Assembly: GCF_050948175.1 (NCBI RefSeq)
Contig: NW_027490134.1
Location: 868,001 to 932,000 of the forward strand
DNA from: Xylocopa sonorina
Lineage: Eukaryota; Arthropoda; Insecta; Hymenoptera; Apidae
Length of the DNA stretch: 64,000 nucleotides
Direction of reading: 5' to 3'
Shown: positions 49,229 to 60,637 of the stretch, in pieces
Layout: each line of letters starts with the position of its first letter
How positions within the stretch are numbered: the first letter of the stretch is position 1
The notes under the pieces: generated by a model
Seen by the model: the letters and a program-made list of their open reading frames with translations, nothing else
Databases searched by the model: none
Told to the model about the DNA's origin: nothing
Translations under genes and position numbers: made by a program

Positions 49229-49625
49229 ATAATACCAAAAGGAAGAGGACAACCCTTGGCGACCCTCCGTCCAGACGTTATACGGCGGGGGCCACAAACA
49301 AGGGACCGTCTAGCGAGCGAGGCACGGGCTGGATTTGGGTCAAGCTCGGGCCACTTCAAACGCTCGCTCAGGCGAGAGCATTGACCGTGGTGGTCGCGGC
49401 AGGTGCCTTTTAAAAGGACGAGCTCGGAAAAGAGCAAATTCTAGATTGAAGATCTTTGATCTGAGCACAGGTGGATAGCTGGAAGTGTTCGAAAGAGTTC
49501 CCGGCTATCCTCCGCGACGTGCAGAAAGACCACCGCAGGGTTTTAGTCGGTAAAAGTCCGACATAACCATGGGTTACCCAAAAAATCCATGGTATCCATG
49601 AGGATTTCCCTGCGTTAAAAAAAAA
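49229..49625 (+). other. 3' UTR and poly(A) of element D
   Basis: Ends with GGGTTTTAG, a paired element, ATCCATGAGGATTTCCC and GTT followed by nine A. The same order ends copy A. The poly(A) is followed at once by GGTTGGGTTCTAA and then by the viral sequence. Confidence 0.85.
49546..49593 (+). promoter_or_regulatory. Tandem 3'-terminal RNA hairpins of element D
   Basis: Hairpin 1 pairs GTCGG (49,546-49,550) with CCGAC (49,558-49,562) around TAAAAGT. Hairpin 2 pairs ACCATGG (49,566-49,572) with CCATGGT (49,587-49,593). Compared with copy A, both partners of a pair have changed together, which supports a conserved RNA structure rather than conserved DNA. Confidence 0.75.
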
Positions 49626-49639
49626 GGTTGGGTTCTAAG

Positions 49640-50038
49640 AAATTTAAACAACCGACAATTTCGTTTGTCGGAAAGCGTCGACGAGTGGTTTACCGAAGGG
49701 ATATTTGCGCAAGCATCTCTAGCTACGCTAGACAAACTTTGCTCTGTGAGATTGAGGTTTGCTTCATTCATGAGCAAAGATTTAAGTATTTAATATTATT
49801 AATTTTGATTATCTAGATTATAGTTTGTAGGTTACGATTTAGTTTAAGATATTAGTTACAATATTCATAGTTTAATATAATCAAATCATTACTATTTGTA
49901 GGTTACGATCTTAGTTTAAAGTGTCAATTACGGTTTCACAATATTCTTAGTCTAGTATAAGCAATTATAACACTTAATAATAGTTGATACTAATTTAGGT
50001 ATTTAATAGGACATCTTTAAGTTGTCGCCGGGGTCACT
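49640..50038 (+). other. Viral 5' leader
   Basis: About 400 AT-rich bases without a long frame. A perfect 7-bp hairpin, CCGACAA (49,652-49,658) with TTGTCGG (49,665-49,671), lies within the first ~15 bases. Later, a ~72-base segment is imperfectly duplicated (TTTGTAGGTTACGAT near 49,826 and 49,898). Placing the genome start at ~49,640 is inference from the end of the telomere-like 13-mer. Confidence 0.65.
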
Positions 50039-51570
50039 ATGTCTGATCGATCAATATCTCGCCAAAAAGTTGGAGCGATTAGATCGCAGGTCACCTCTGC
50101 AGTAGCAGCTCAGATAAGAGCTGTCTCAGCCAAAGTGGAGGAATTGGCAAAGATCGCAGAGACCGGAGTCAATGAACAGAGAGCTATTCTGGCTAATGCC
50201 GGCATGGCACCACCTGCCATGCTTAATAGAAAGAAACGAACGCCTAAGAAGAATAAGACGCTACTGGAAAAAGCTGTCAGTAGTGCTGGTACGTTGATTG
50301 GGTTGCTGTTGTTGGCTTGTCTGATTGGAACTGCTGAGGGTGCAAAGATACCTGATGACCATGAAATTAAGGCGATATGTTCTATGGAGTCGGTTGGATT
50401 TGATATGACCAACATATTGGTGAAACAACTAAGAGGAATTAGTGATTTTCACGATGTTGCTAATAACAGAGTCGTTGGTGCAGATTCCATGCAGCTTGAA
50501 AAACTCCGTACCAAAACGCACGATCAAGTTGAGTTTCAAAAAACTCTTGGTTACTGCTCAGTACCTGACAAAGATCTGAGTCGATTTAATGACCTTAAGC
50601 GGATTACCGCAAGCAATATAGCGGAACTAAACAGTATTGTAGGATACTTGATACAATGCCGAGTTGAATATGAGCGTCTTTTAGTCATGATTAAATCGCA
50701 GAATTCTAAGTTTGACTCTATTGACATATCTAAGACTAGCTGGAAAGATTGCGAGGCCGCTCTTGAAAAAGCTCAATCAGTTTGGAACAAAGTGATAATA
50801 CATGGCCATGACGCTCACTCTATTGGTGAGGCGGATTTTTATAACCATAGCCTCGTATCGGGTTGTTCACACACGGCTTATTGAAAAGAGTGGGGGTATA
50901 TTTCTAACGCCATTGGCGAAAGTTGCACTAAAGGTATTGATGCTATGATTTACACAATGGCAATTGTATACGCGATGTTAAGATTAATGTTAATGGTGTC
51001 GGCCGGATTTGTGGTATAGGTTTTAGGACCTTCAAGGGTGCTGAGAACAAATACCATCTCAATTCTGCTGGAGTGAATGTGAGTTGTTCAATGGGTTGCT
51101 TTCCACCAAATGAGTTATATGAAGCGGTGACTAACCAGCCGTTGTGTTTGAGTTGTATCACCCCATTTGTTGCCACTCTGTGGGATTTGAGGGCTTTTAA
51201 AGACAGTGAAATAAGATCTCCGATAAACATCGATGATATCACTATTTTTCGCGGTATTACTAAATTTACTATTAAAGGGCAAGAGGTTATTTCCCGAAAT
51301 TCCTGGAGCTTCTCAAGTTGTTGTGGAGGTAGAGGGCCCGACACTGAGAAGAGAATGATCTTCAAGGACAAATGGTGTGCTTGTTCCTTGAGGGAGGCCA
51401 GTGTTTTTGATTTTTTTTCCTTTTTAGATCGATATCAGAACTTTTTAAAGAACATCATTGGTTCTGTTGGCTATGTGTGGTTCATACACTTGTTAGTCTT
51501 AATATTTTGCCCGCGATTGGCCGTGTTCGGGACTATTATATGGGCTATGACCTTCTTGCCTGGTATTCAG
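50039..51570 (+). pseudogene. Viral capsid-like region and first glycoprotein, broken
   Basis: The first ATG of the long frame is at 50,039. Residues 1-80 are helical and then basic (RKKRTPKKNK at 65-74), as in flavivirus-type capsids. A hydrophobic segment at 83-98 ends in a signal-peptidase-like AEGA. A Cys-containing ectodomain follows. A TGA at 50,882-50,884 and a frame change near 50,940 interrupt it. The frame continues through more Cys residues to a hydrophobic hairpin (about 51,460-51,565) that would anchor this protein and lead into the next. Capsid and glycoprotein identities are inferred from position and composition, not from detectable motif matches. Confidence 0.7.
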
Positions 51571-53118
51571 GGAATATGTAACTTAGACAATTCCATTTCT
51601 CCTAATGCTGTGAGCGGCAAGTGGTCGACGACAGGTGGCACACGTTTCGATTTAACGGTTTCACCGGGTCAATGTTTGACTATCGGTCCGTATGCCATCG
51701 AGATTAATAATCTGTTCAGGAGATACCTTTATAGATTTGAAAAAACGGTGCCTTATAAGACCAAGATAGTTTGTGCGAAGCTAAATTGGGCTTGTTGGGG
51801 AGGTAGCCAATCACAGTTATACTCTAAGGAAAACGAATGTTCTATGTCGTGCGGTATTGGAGTCGTAGACACCAAGGTAACAACAGTACCTGCATTCCAT
51901 GGAAGTGGTTGTGCGGCTTTTTGGGAGGGCGTTATGATGCGTCATGATGTGTGTATGAGCATCGGTAGTCTCGGGACGCAGGTTAGGTTTTACAAACATG
52001 TTAATTATATCCCGGAATTGACCGCTGACGTCACGGTTTACCGAACTGGCGCTAGCACTGGAGTGCGCACTATGTTGGTGACTGGCCAATATGTTAAAGA
52101 TATGAAATTGGTGTCATCCCACTCTGCTGCATTTGATTATCCGTTGGCGATTGCTCAGCGAGGAGCTAGTGTCTTTTGCTCGCTCGTTGAAGTTGGAGTT
52201 GACTCATTATGTGGTAGTGTGGATCTTAAGAAACCATTGTCGATTGACAGTGCTTGCTACGAGATCAGCCACCAATGGGAGCCACTTGATGCCAGTTATA
52301 AAATTTCCTACGAGAATAAGGATGCCGAGTCAGTGATCCGAGAATTTGCACAGGATTGCGATATTGAAGTAGAGTTTGAGGGGTGTCTGCCCCTCCAGGG
52401 AAATTTGGTCCGGTTGCACCCTAACCAGATGCAGAGACTTGACTACTACTGCCGAGGTAATTCCTCTAGGACATTCGAAATAAGGAGTTCGCAACTGAAG
52501 AAGACGTTTGACGTTCTTCATGTTAAAAAAAATTGGGCGCCCTTAAACCAGGAAGTGTTTAGTACTATAAACAAACATTTGGAAAGAAGTAACCCTAAGA
52601 ACTTGGTTTCTGATGCAATGACATGGCTGGGGTCCGTCGACATTACTAAAATATTGGTGTTTCTTGAGGAGTTTTTTGACTTTTCTTGGACTAAAATAGC
52701 TATCGTTTTATTGTTGTCTTTGATAGCTTACCAAAGTATGGTAAGGGGGAATTTGTTCAATGTAGTCGTGTGTCTGGCGGGCTTGTACCTGACAGTTATG
52801 ACTAAGGTTGTTTTTGCAATCAAAGTAGACTTGACACATCCGATGGTGATCGGCACAAAGTTGCTCAACAGCAATGTTAGGTGGTTTTTTGAGTATAATA
52901 TCTCAGATTGGCACTTGATTGCAGATGTTATAGAGTTTGTCATCTATGTTGGTCTGATGCTCAGTTTGAGTATTTGTTGCGGCGTTGTTGCGGCGGTGGT
53001 CAGCGTGCAAATGATTAAGGGGGTGCATAGGATAATGATTAACCTGCGCCGAGTTGACGCGATATTGCCAGTTGGGCTCGACATTAGATTGCCTTTGGTG
53101 ATACGTTCCTCTCATTGA
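51571..53118 (+). pseudogene. Viral second glycoprotein (envelope-like), Cys-rich with C-terminal membrane segments
   Basis: Begins after the preceding hydrophobic stretch. The ectodomain is rich in paired Cys (CWGG, CSMSCGIG, GSGCAAFWEG between 51,770 and 51,930). It could be a class II-type fusion glycoprotein, but I cannot identify the fusion loop. The C-terminal third has three hydrophobic segments (about 52,690-52,730, 52,760-52,820 and 52,930-53,010). The segment itself is uninterrupted until a TGA at 53,116-53,118, beyond which the same frame carries on. Confidence 0.65.
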
Positions 53119-53897
53119 CTCAAGGAAGAAAACAATTTCGTAGAATCTAGCGCAGATTTATTTGACAATAGGCCCACCCTCGATAGGAGTGTAGACAAGA
53201 AGAATTTGATTGTGAATATGTTCCATATCAATTGTTGTGATAGTGATGTGATTGTTAATTGGAATACAGCAAGACGCTTGATTAGATGTGAGAAGCATAC
53301 AAATGGCATCGTGAGCCACCCGGTTAACAATGGGTATATTACGTGGGAGTGGCATAATCACAAGCTGTGTCTGTATTTAAGCGCATATGTTGTAGCACCC
53401 TGCACCGGGATGCAAAGAGTTTATGGAGATGTTTATGTGGCAACCCATCGAAAACTCCAAAGCAAAGTCCTTAGTGGTAGCAATAGTAGCGCTAGTGGTG
53501 ACATTCAAGTAGTAGATGGAACGCTGGTGAAGGGCGAAGAGAGGTTGAATCCGGTTGGATTTAGTGGCTCTGTTCTTATATAAAAAAAAGGCAATTATTA
53601 TGTAGTGCACCAGGCCGACTCGAATGGGAGGCTGCCTGACGTGTCTCCTCTTGCTTCAGCCGGACCCTTGGAAGTCGAAATAGAATGTAGCGACTGCATT
53701 GTCGAAGATGACGATAACATCGAGGCCGTGTCAATGAGCAATAGCTCTCTGGTCGACAATGTTAATCAGCAGGAAGCAATGGAAGTGGACTATGATATAC
53801 TTGTTCACAACGGTTCGTTGCCTGACTACCAGGGTCAGCCGACAATCGTTACTTTGTACGATGTCGTGAAACCCCTATTTATGCTTCATATACTTTT
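53119..53897 (+). pseudogene. Viral polyprotein segment of unknown function
   Basis: The same frame continues after the TGA at 53,116. A TAA at 53,581-53,583 interrupts it, followed by an acidic stretch (about 53,660-53,800). The frame shifts near 53,880 in a C-run context to that of the next segment. No motif is recognised. Confidence 0.6.
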
Positions 53898-55169
53898 TTG
53901 GATATGCCGAGTAGAGAGATTTACCCGGACGTGTGTACTACTTCGGCTAGCTTAAATTTGGCCTGTTCTTCATATAGTTATGATTGTCTTTACACGGACG
54001 ATGGCACAGGTAGGTGCTTTGTGCCCAGGGACAGCCAGGTGTTCCTAATGTTGCGAGAGGGACGTTGCTTATTGGTTGAGGCTAGGGTTATCAGGACGTC
54101 TCAAAAATTAGTAAGCGGCCAATGCATCTATCATTGGGTCGCAGGTTGGAGTCCTTATTACAAGAGGAATGTTAGGGTGGCAACAGTTGTGTCTATAAGT
54201 CGGAAGATTGGAGATTATTGGTATAGTGCCATCATGAATGGCAGTGCTAAAACCTATGAATTTCCAATAATTAGAGCTGGTATCAGGCGTATCGCTTATG
54301 ATAGGCACCACACGTTAGAGCGTAAAGCGGTTCCGATCTATTATGTTGAGAGCAATGATTTCAAGCATAATAAGATGATTCGTTTGCTCAGTAAGGATAA
54401 GAAGGTGATGGCCTCGATAACCACCTCAAATTCATTAGATTATGATCCTTGGGATTTCGAGTATTGCGCTGTGGACTCCGTCAAATTTAGTCCTATGGTG
54501 TCAGGCGCACCAGACGAGTTGGCGAAAAGAATATCCACTAAAGGAGAACCTACGATGTGGTTTCGGGCTATGGAAAAACATATTTTGGAGGAAGTCATCG
54601 ATAGAGTAGGCCAGCAAGCGCCCACCATGGCGTTTGTATTTGGCAGGTTTGTGCGGAGGAATGTTTGCAGGGTTAGAATAGAAGTAACACCACAACTACT
54701 GTTGCGAGAGAAATCTGGAGAGGTCCTGCTAAGGGCGCCTGTGACGCAATTGTTAGAAGCTTGCGGGACAATCAACCATTTTATGTGGAGGCATGGTTTT
54801 CAGGTGATATCATATGTTGGTGATCTCCTATCTTTGACCAGAGACCCAGGCATGTGTATAGAAAAGTTATTTGCTGGTTGTGAGATGGCCAACACTCCGT
54901 GCTTATTGTTTGTTAGTGACAATCATGGCGAGTTATCTGAATTACAAACTTGGTTTGAGATCCAGGAGCCAATATTGACTGAGGCGATCATTCCGCGAGA
55001 TAGCGTCGTTATCCACCCTGACTGGTCCCTTGGAGCTGCTAGGCTTAGTGTGTCTATAGAACAAGACGTCTCTTTGGCGTTTCTATCTGGCTGGAGAAAT
55101 GTACAGTCGATTGAGACTCATGAGCTTCCTTTTAATCGAGATCAGGTGGCGTGTGAGGTCACGAGCTCA
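53898..55169 (+). pseudogene. Viral polyprotein segment upstream of protease (NS2-like position)
   Basis: Open for its entire length in the protease frame. It is the part that precedes the protease, in the position of NS2, but it is much longer than flavivirus NS2A/2B and lacks the expected multiple membrane segments. Features include FVFGRFVRRNVCRVRIEV and a region resembling a globular domain ahead of GDYWLGEVIS. No family is recognised. Confidence 0.6.
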
Positions 55170-55760
55170 GAGGAAATTTGTGACGTGCAGCCAGGCGATT
55201 ACTGGCTTGGCGAAGTCATATCTGCACTTGATTCTGCCTGCTGTTTTGGCGATCACGAGCTATTGGTTTCATCATACCACGTTGCCCATGGCAATAATGT
55301 CACATTGACTAGAGCTGGAATGAGTTATACTTGGGGTGAGGCCTTTCATTCATCACCCGATGAAGATCTCATTATATATGGTGATAGGACTTTTAAAATG
55401 GTGAGAGCTCAGAAGGGAGAGATTTTGTGTGTAGTTTGCCCTTCGAGGAGGGTTGGTCAATACTTGTTGGTGGAAACAGCTCAAGTTTCATACGGAAACC
55501 GGGAGGGCGCTGTCTTCTATGAGCTTAGGCCAGTTACAATAGACATTACTTATAATTTTGTTAAGTCTAGCAAGTGGAAGGGCGTTCCAGGAATGAGCGG
55601 TTGTCCGATATTTAACTACAAAGGTGAAATAGTTTCGATATACGGCTTAGGTAAGATTGAGAGCAGAAGGATTCTTAGTAGCCAACATGTTATGGATGAC
55701 GATGAGCAAATGGCTTTAACCACTCTGGCGCCTGACGTGTCAGTTGATGTTGTTCCCGAG
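55170..55760 (+). pseudogene. Viral chymotrypsin-like serine protease (NS3pro-like)
   Basis: All three catalytic positions are in place. His lies in SSYHVAHGN (codon 55,278), corresponding to the WHVT motif of flavivirus NS3. Asp lies in DEDLIIYGD (codon 55,365), matching the DLISYGG region. Ser lies in GMSGCPIFNYKGEIVSIYG (codon 55,596), matching GTSGSP. It would cleave the polyprotein on the cytoplasmic side of membranes. No break falls inside the domain. The helicase follows in the same frame, as in NS3. The protein is in a dead polyprotein because of breaks on both sides. Confidence 0.9.
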
Positions 55761-57005
55761 AATTTCTTTAGAACTGCGGTAGCTGACCTTCTAGGAAATG
55801 ATTTAGATGACGGAGATTTGTATTACTTATTAGAAGCGCCGACTGGGTCCGGGAGAACAATGTCATTTCCGTCTAATTTAATGCGGATGTGCTCTGCTGG
55901 TTCAGGAGTATTAATGTTACAGCCAACTGTGGCGGCTGTTAAGTCAGCCTATAATAGGATTAAAGAATTGTTAGAAACTTATGGGGCCCATGGTAGTACT
56001 TACACTGTGGAATACATAGTTGGCCAGCAGCACGAGGACAGTACTGAGGTGTCTGGTTATGGTGGGCGCAGGTTGACTGTGCTGACCTACGGTTCAGCGC
56101 TTAGAAAAATTCATTTGATAGAAAGCTAAGTCAACTACGTGCTATTAGACGAGATCCATTGTAGGTCGGATCCCACTGTTATAGCGGGTGATTTGCAGTT
56201 TACAAGGCCCACTGCGAGATACAGGTGTGTTCATTTGACTGCTACGGTGTTGACTCGTCATAGGGCCCAGAGACTAGCTGATGGATTAGACATATCAGGG
56301 ACCCGTTTTGAGATTAAGGAAAATATTAAGATAGAGCCAGCTGGGCGTGGGGACGTTACTGACGACACGTGGTTTGTTGTACCGCCAGGGACCATAGGTG
56401 TCAAACTGGAGGGTTATTCTAGGGGCTTCAAGATCCCGATGGAGTTGCTACTCAACGGGAGAGTGAATTTTTTCTTATCAACTAGGAACGATTGTGACAA
56501 ATTACTTTCTTACGCCAGTAGGGTCTGTGGTCCAGGCCGGCAGTATGTCTCAATACATGGGGGTACCACTTTCAATCTAAACGAAATGTCAGGCAACTGT
56601 TGGTGTTTCTGTACTGACATTGTCGGCCAGGCGGTCACCGTCCCTGGATGCAGGGTCGTGGTAGATTTCCTGAAAGAGATGAAGCCACAGACTGTGCTGG
56701 TCGGAGGACATGGATTGATATATCGGCACACTCTTGAGAGGAGACGTATAGGAGTGTCTACCTCTAAGCAGCGTAAGGGGCGCACTGTAAGAACGAATGT
56801 TGGTTGGTATGTCACTCCACGAGGAATATCGCCCGTTGTGGATTACCATGTTGACAAGAGGACCGCTATCAGCGCCATGCTCCAATTAGAGATTGAGAGA
56901 CGATTTGATTGGAGTGAGATTTCTGCTCATCACGATATAGGTTTGGTCGCCTTGATGCAAGACTTGAGGTGGGTGCTGCCAAGCGAGCTGAGCAAGCAAG
57001 AATGA
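55761..57005 (+). pseudogene. Viral SF2 RNA helicase (NS3hel-like), with in-frame stop
   Basis: Walker A is APTGSGRT (55,836-55,859), motif Ia is LMLQPTVAAVKSA (~55,914), and LTVLTYGSAL precedes a TAA at 56,127-56,129. Motif II, DEIH (56,148-56,159), lies seven codons after that stop in the same frame. HLTAT (motif III, ~56,235) and QRKGRTVRTNVGWY (motif VI, ~56,770) follow. The DEIH box and the motif VI arginines match the flavivirus/pestivirus NS3 group. The helicase unwinds RNA during replication. A TGA at 57,003-57,005 ends the segment, with the same frame continuing. Confidence 0.9.
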
Positions 57006-58990
57006 TGGAAGAGCGCTATGGAAGAACTCAGATCCAAAGACAGAGTGAGACTATGCCCAGGTAAAAATATAGTAAGCCTGAGCTTGTCAAGGAAATTAGA
57101 CTATATCAAAGACGCCAATGGAGATATTCTGTATTTGTACCTCACGCCGATCATTAGTAATGAATTGATACTGGCGACTAGCTCTCAGCACGATAGGGCA
57201 AGAACGGCCGATGGCGCCAGTGATGGCGACTGGTACCAGGACATGTTCGACTTCTGTTACAAGACAGAAACAGAAGAAGAACAGAGGGAGGCATTACTGG
57301 ACGTCGGCATACAAGTGGAAAGTTTCCATGAGGCCACCAAGGTTAGTGACAAGGTCAGCTTTGAGTTGTTTAATCGCACTATAGGTTCTTCTAGTGGTGC
57401 TGACTACGTTCAGCACAACGCTGCTGGCTTGATAGGTGGGACGATAGTGGCTACAGGAGCCGTGGCCGTTATGCTGGGTTCCATATACCATTTCGCTATA
57501 AGGAATGTCAGCCGCCATGTGTCAAGGGTTTTCCCTTTTCGCAAGACTTATAGTGCGAGTCATTGCAAGTATTTGGCTGACGTGGGTGGCATTGATTTTG
57601 AGTCTACGTATAGCGCCAAGAGTTTTGCCGAGCGAGCGATCGAGGCGGCGATTAGGAGAAAAGATCAGTTCAAGGCTTGGATTAAGTACAGTGCTATGCC
57701 TATAGCGGATGTACAGCATTCGTTGGCTATTCCAAGTATAGTGTCGATATTTGAGACCGCAAAGGCGTTTCTTGTTAGCAAGTGGGTTCTTATTCCCGCC
57801 ACTTACCATGCCGGAGCCTTTCCCTCAATCATAGCCATAATGGGTGGTACATGGTTGGGAGCTACGTTCTTGCAATTGGAGAAAGTATTGGGTCGATCTA
57901 TAACCACAATGATCTTGGCAATAATTAATGGCATTCTGGTTTATTTCGTGCCCATGCCGTTGGCGATTACAGCCTGCGTGGCGGAGGTGATAGGTTTCAC
58001 TTTTAGAGGACTTGTGTCGGGGTCAATTATTGACTATGACGCTTATGGAGTCCCAATCAAAAGTTCGGACCGAGCTTGGGATTTGATATTCGGCTGTGCC
58101 AGCGGCGTTGGCATCGGTTATTTGATCAAGAGTCAGTTACTTGTTGCTTCGCAAGTGATGGGTGCATCAGTTTCTGGTGTTGTGTCTGCCAGCTTAGGAG
58201 TTAGCAGCAGTCGAAGTACGCTATTTGGCGCATCGGGCGATGCCATCGTACTGCTCAAACAAGTATACCTTATTTTTTCGAAGATACAAGATGGAATATT
58301 GCCGTGGAGCTCATTGGGGGCCGCTATGATCGCAGTAATGCAGGGCCTCTCGCTGGATTTGACGACTGGAATGCTGACAGTTGTTGTGGCATTGGGCTTG
58401 CTGGCCGTCCGTACAGGATTACGTACAATGAAATTCCAGGCGGGTTTATCTAGTAAGAATGCTAGGCCGGCCGACAGTACCAACGCTTACGTTGAGGACT
58501 ATTTTGGTAGTTTTGATCACTTCGCGCTGAACGTTTTATGCACTGGAGCAATTTTAGCACATCCTAGTTCCATTTTTTCTGTGTGTATAGCCTGGATAGG
58601 CAATTGTGTCAGACGGGGTCAGTTAAACAGGCAGTGCTTCAGTGACGCATTCGAAGCTTATGCTGGCGTGCCGATAGCGTTGGCTATCATATCGGAAGGG
58701 GTTGTGTATTTGAGCAACCAAGACAATCGTGAGAGACACTCTCTTGACTTCATGACCTTGGCTCTCGGAATCCCGAGTTTCATTGCTGGAGTGTTCGGTT
58801 GTGTATATTGGGCCAAAAAACCGGTGATGGTTCACGCCCTTTCTGACATGTGGGAGAATATCAAAGGTTTTTTCTCGTACGTCTGGAATAAAGCCCGTGA
58901 CGGGCTAAATAACATAGCGAGCCACCTGGGAGCGAAGTTTGGAGAGGGGCTCATGGAGACTATGTTTGGTTCCTTACCGAGCTGGATGCG
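57006..58990 (+). pseudogene. Viral multi-membrane region (NS4-like)
   Basis: Open from 57,006 to 60,089, the longest uninterrupted stretch of the insertion. After a ~130-residue soluble part there is a hydrophobic segment (residues ~136-161 from 57,018), then many hydrophobic segments from about residue 230 to 620. This fits the NS4A/NS4B membrane proteins that anchor replication complexes, though it is longer. Identification is by position and hydrophobicity only. Confidence 0.7.
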
Positions 58991-60635
58991 ACCTAAAACC
59001 GACGAGTTAGTCATGGAAGAACATTTCTCAATGTCGAGGTGTGAGCCGGCCGGAGTGAACAGATGGTTTTTGGAGAGAGTTAGCGCAGGTCAATTAAGCG
59101 TTATCGAGAGACTGCATTATTCTCGTCCAATAGCAAAGCATGATAGATACGGCAATGTTTTGCCAATGAGTTATTTACGATTTATCAGGGATTCTGGCCA
59201 GGGACTGTCTGTGTGCAGAGTTTATGAGTCAAGTGTTCCGTATGACTTCCTATGCATGACTGCAGAGGATCTGCGTTCAATCGTTCAGTGCTTTGCTGCA
59301 AGTATCAGTCTTAAAAATTGTGGAATGAAGCTCAAGCGTGGGGACTGCCAGGTCGAGGTGGAAATGTCTTATAATAACAATGTAGCAATCCATTTCGTTC
59401 ATGTATGTAAGAAATTTTTATCTTTCAGTTTTGTTTTGATTGGCACACCCCATGAGTGTGGTAGTAAAAACTATGTATTGGCTTATAGAGCGCCGGGCTC
59501 CTTACTAGATGAAATATTTAAAAAGTTATCTTGTCTCCATCCAGCGATACTGTCGGTATCTGGTCATTTTGAACAACTAGACCCTGGTCGTCTTATGGTG
59601 GAGACTAATCATCTATGCAAGTGGGACGAGCACGGAGTAGTTTTGTCCTGGCATAGGCTAATAACCGCGGTTACACTTGGCGTGGTGGATAAAGTTGCTA
59701 ATTTATTTGGGTTAATATCGAAGATAAGAGAGAACTCGTTTGATATAGGGCTTATCCCGGAGGAGTGGTGTTGTCGACCAAATGAGTTGAGCAATACGCA
59801 GTGGTCCCTTTATCAATGGACTCTGTGGTCGCATTATGAAAGCGGCATTATGATCAATCAACCAGTCGAGGCCCTTGATATCAACTTTCATTTTCCCGTA
59901 AAGATATTGGACTGTTGTGTGCACAAGTGGAGGCTTGTTGACTCAACCGCGACTATGGACTCCGCGTTAAGTGGGGCTCTTAAGTTTTCGGGGGGTAGCG
60001 TTAAATTCTTTAGACCCAGTGATAGAACAGATCCAGCTTTTAGACGGTCAGAAATTGGTTTCTTTGGAATTATGACTTTGGACAAAGGGTAGGACGCCAC
60101 TGAGCAATGGATTCATACAGCATGGTGGGCTGGCCTTAATGTGTACTATACAATTAACAATCGAATTTATTTGAGTACGGTTGGGGGCTACTGCGCTTGC
60201 AGTGTACTCGTCTCTGCGGATAAAGGCGAGGATTGTAATATGCTGTTTACCCCTTGCGGTGACCACGCTGATTTATGGCATGTTGAGCAGATTGACTATC
60301 AGTTCAATGACATCTACTTGAGGAAGACAAATTATGACACTGAAGTGACAAAAAGGCTTAACGCCGTGTTGAACGTCTGGTACGAGGCCAATCCTTGGCG
60401 TAGAACGTTGGGAGCTAAGGAGGAAGTTAGTGTAGTGAAGAGCGCATAGATACCTAGGTTCAACATATGGAAGAGCGAACAAAAAGAAATAGTATATCAC
60501 AACCAGAGCATATTGACGGACGTGATAAGCGCAATAAATACTATTTACGATGCTGTGATGCCTAAAGCTGACAGAACAGTATACAGAGTAATACAGCTAA
60601 GCACATACAGTATATAGAGTAATACAGCTAAGCAC
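58991..60635 (+). pseudogene. Extra viral domain between NS4-like region and methyltransferase
   Basis: About 500 codons of mainly soluble sequence, containing Cys and Trp residues but no motif I recognise. It has no counterpart between NS4B and NS5 in classical flaviviruses. In-frame TAG codons at 60,090-60,092, 60,447-60,449 and 60,615-60,617 interrupt it. The last lies in the second copy of a 31-bp tandem duplication. Confidence 0.55.
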
Positions 60636-60637
60636 AT
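60576..60637 (+). repeat. 31-bp tandem duplication in the viral copy
   Basis: Units 60,576-60,606 and 60,607-60,637 differ at one base. Because 31 is not a multiple of three, the second unit is read in another phase and contains an in-frame TAG (60,615). Confidence 0.9.

Larger units (their letters stand above)
43183..49625 (+). mobile_element. R1-clade retrotransposon, second subfamily (element D)
   Basis: Inserted in or abutting the 3' UTR of copy C. It contains a 5' leader (43,183-43,719), ORF1, ORF2, a 3' UTR and a 9-A tail (49,617-49,625). Protein similarity to copy B is clear throughout but the nucleotide sequence is divergent and less GC-rich, so it is a separate subfamily. It carries a 519-bp insertion in ORF1, internal deletions in the endonuclease region and a few stops. 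Confidence 0.9.

Noticed and set aside
53898..57005. Helicase stop at 56,127 as a programmed recoding site
   Set aside because: It falls between helicase motifs, no slippery sequence or suitable structure is evident, and several other stops are scattered through the copy, so ordinary decay explains it better.
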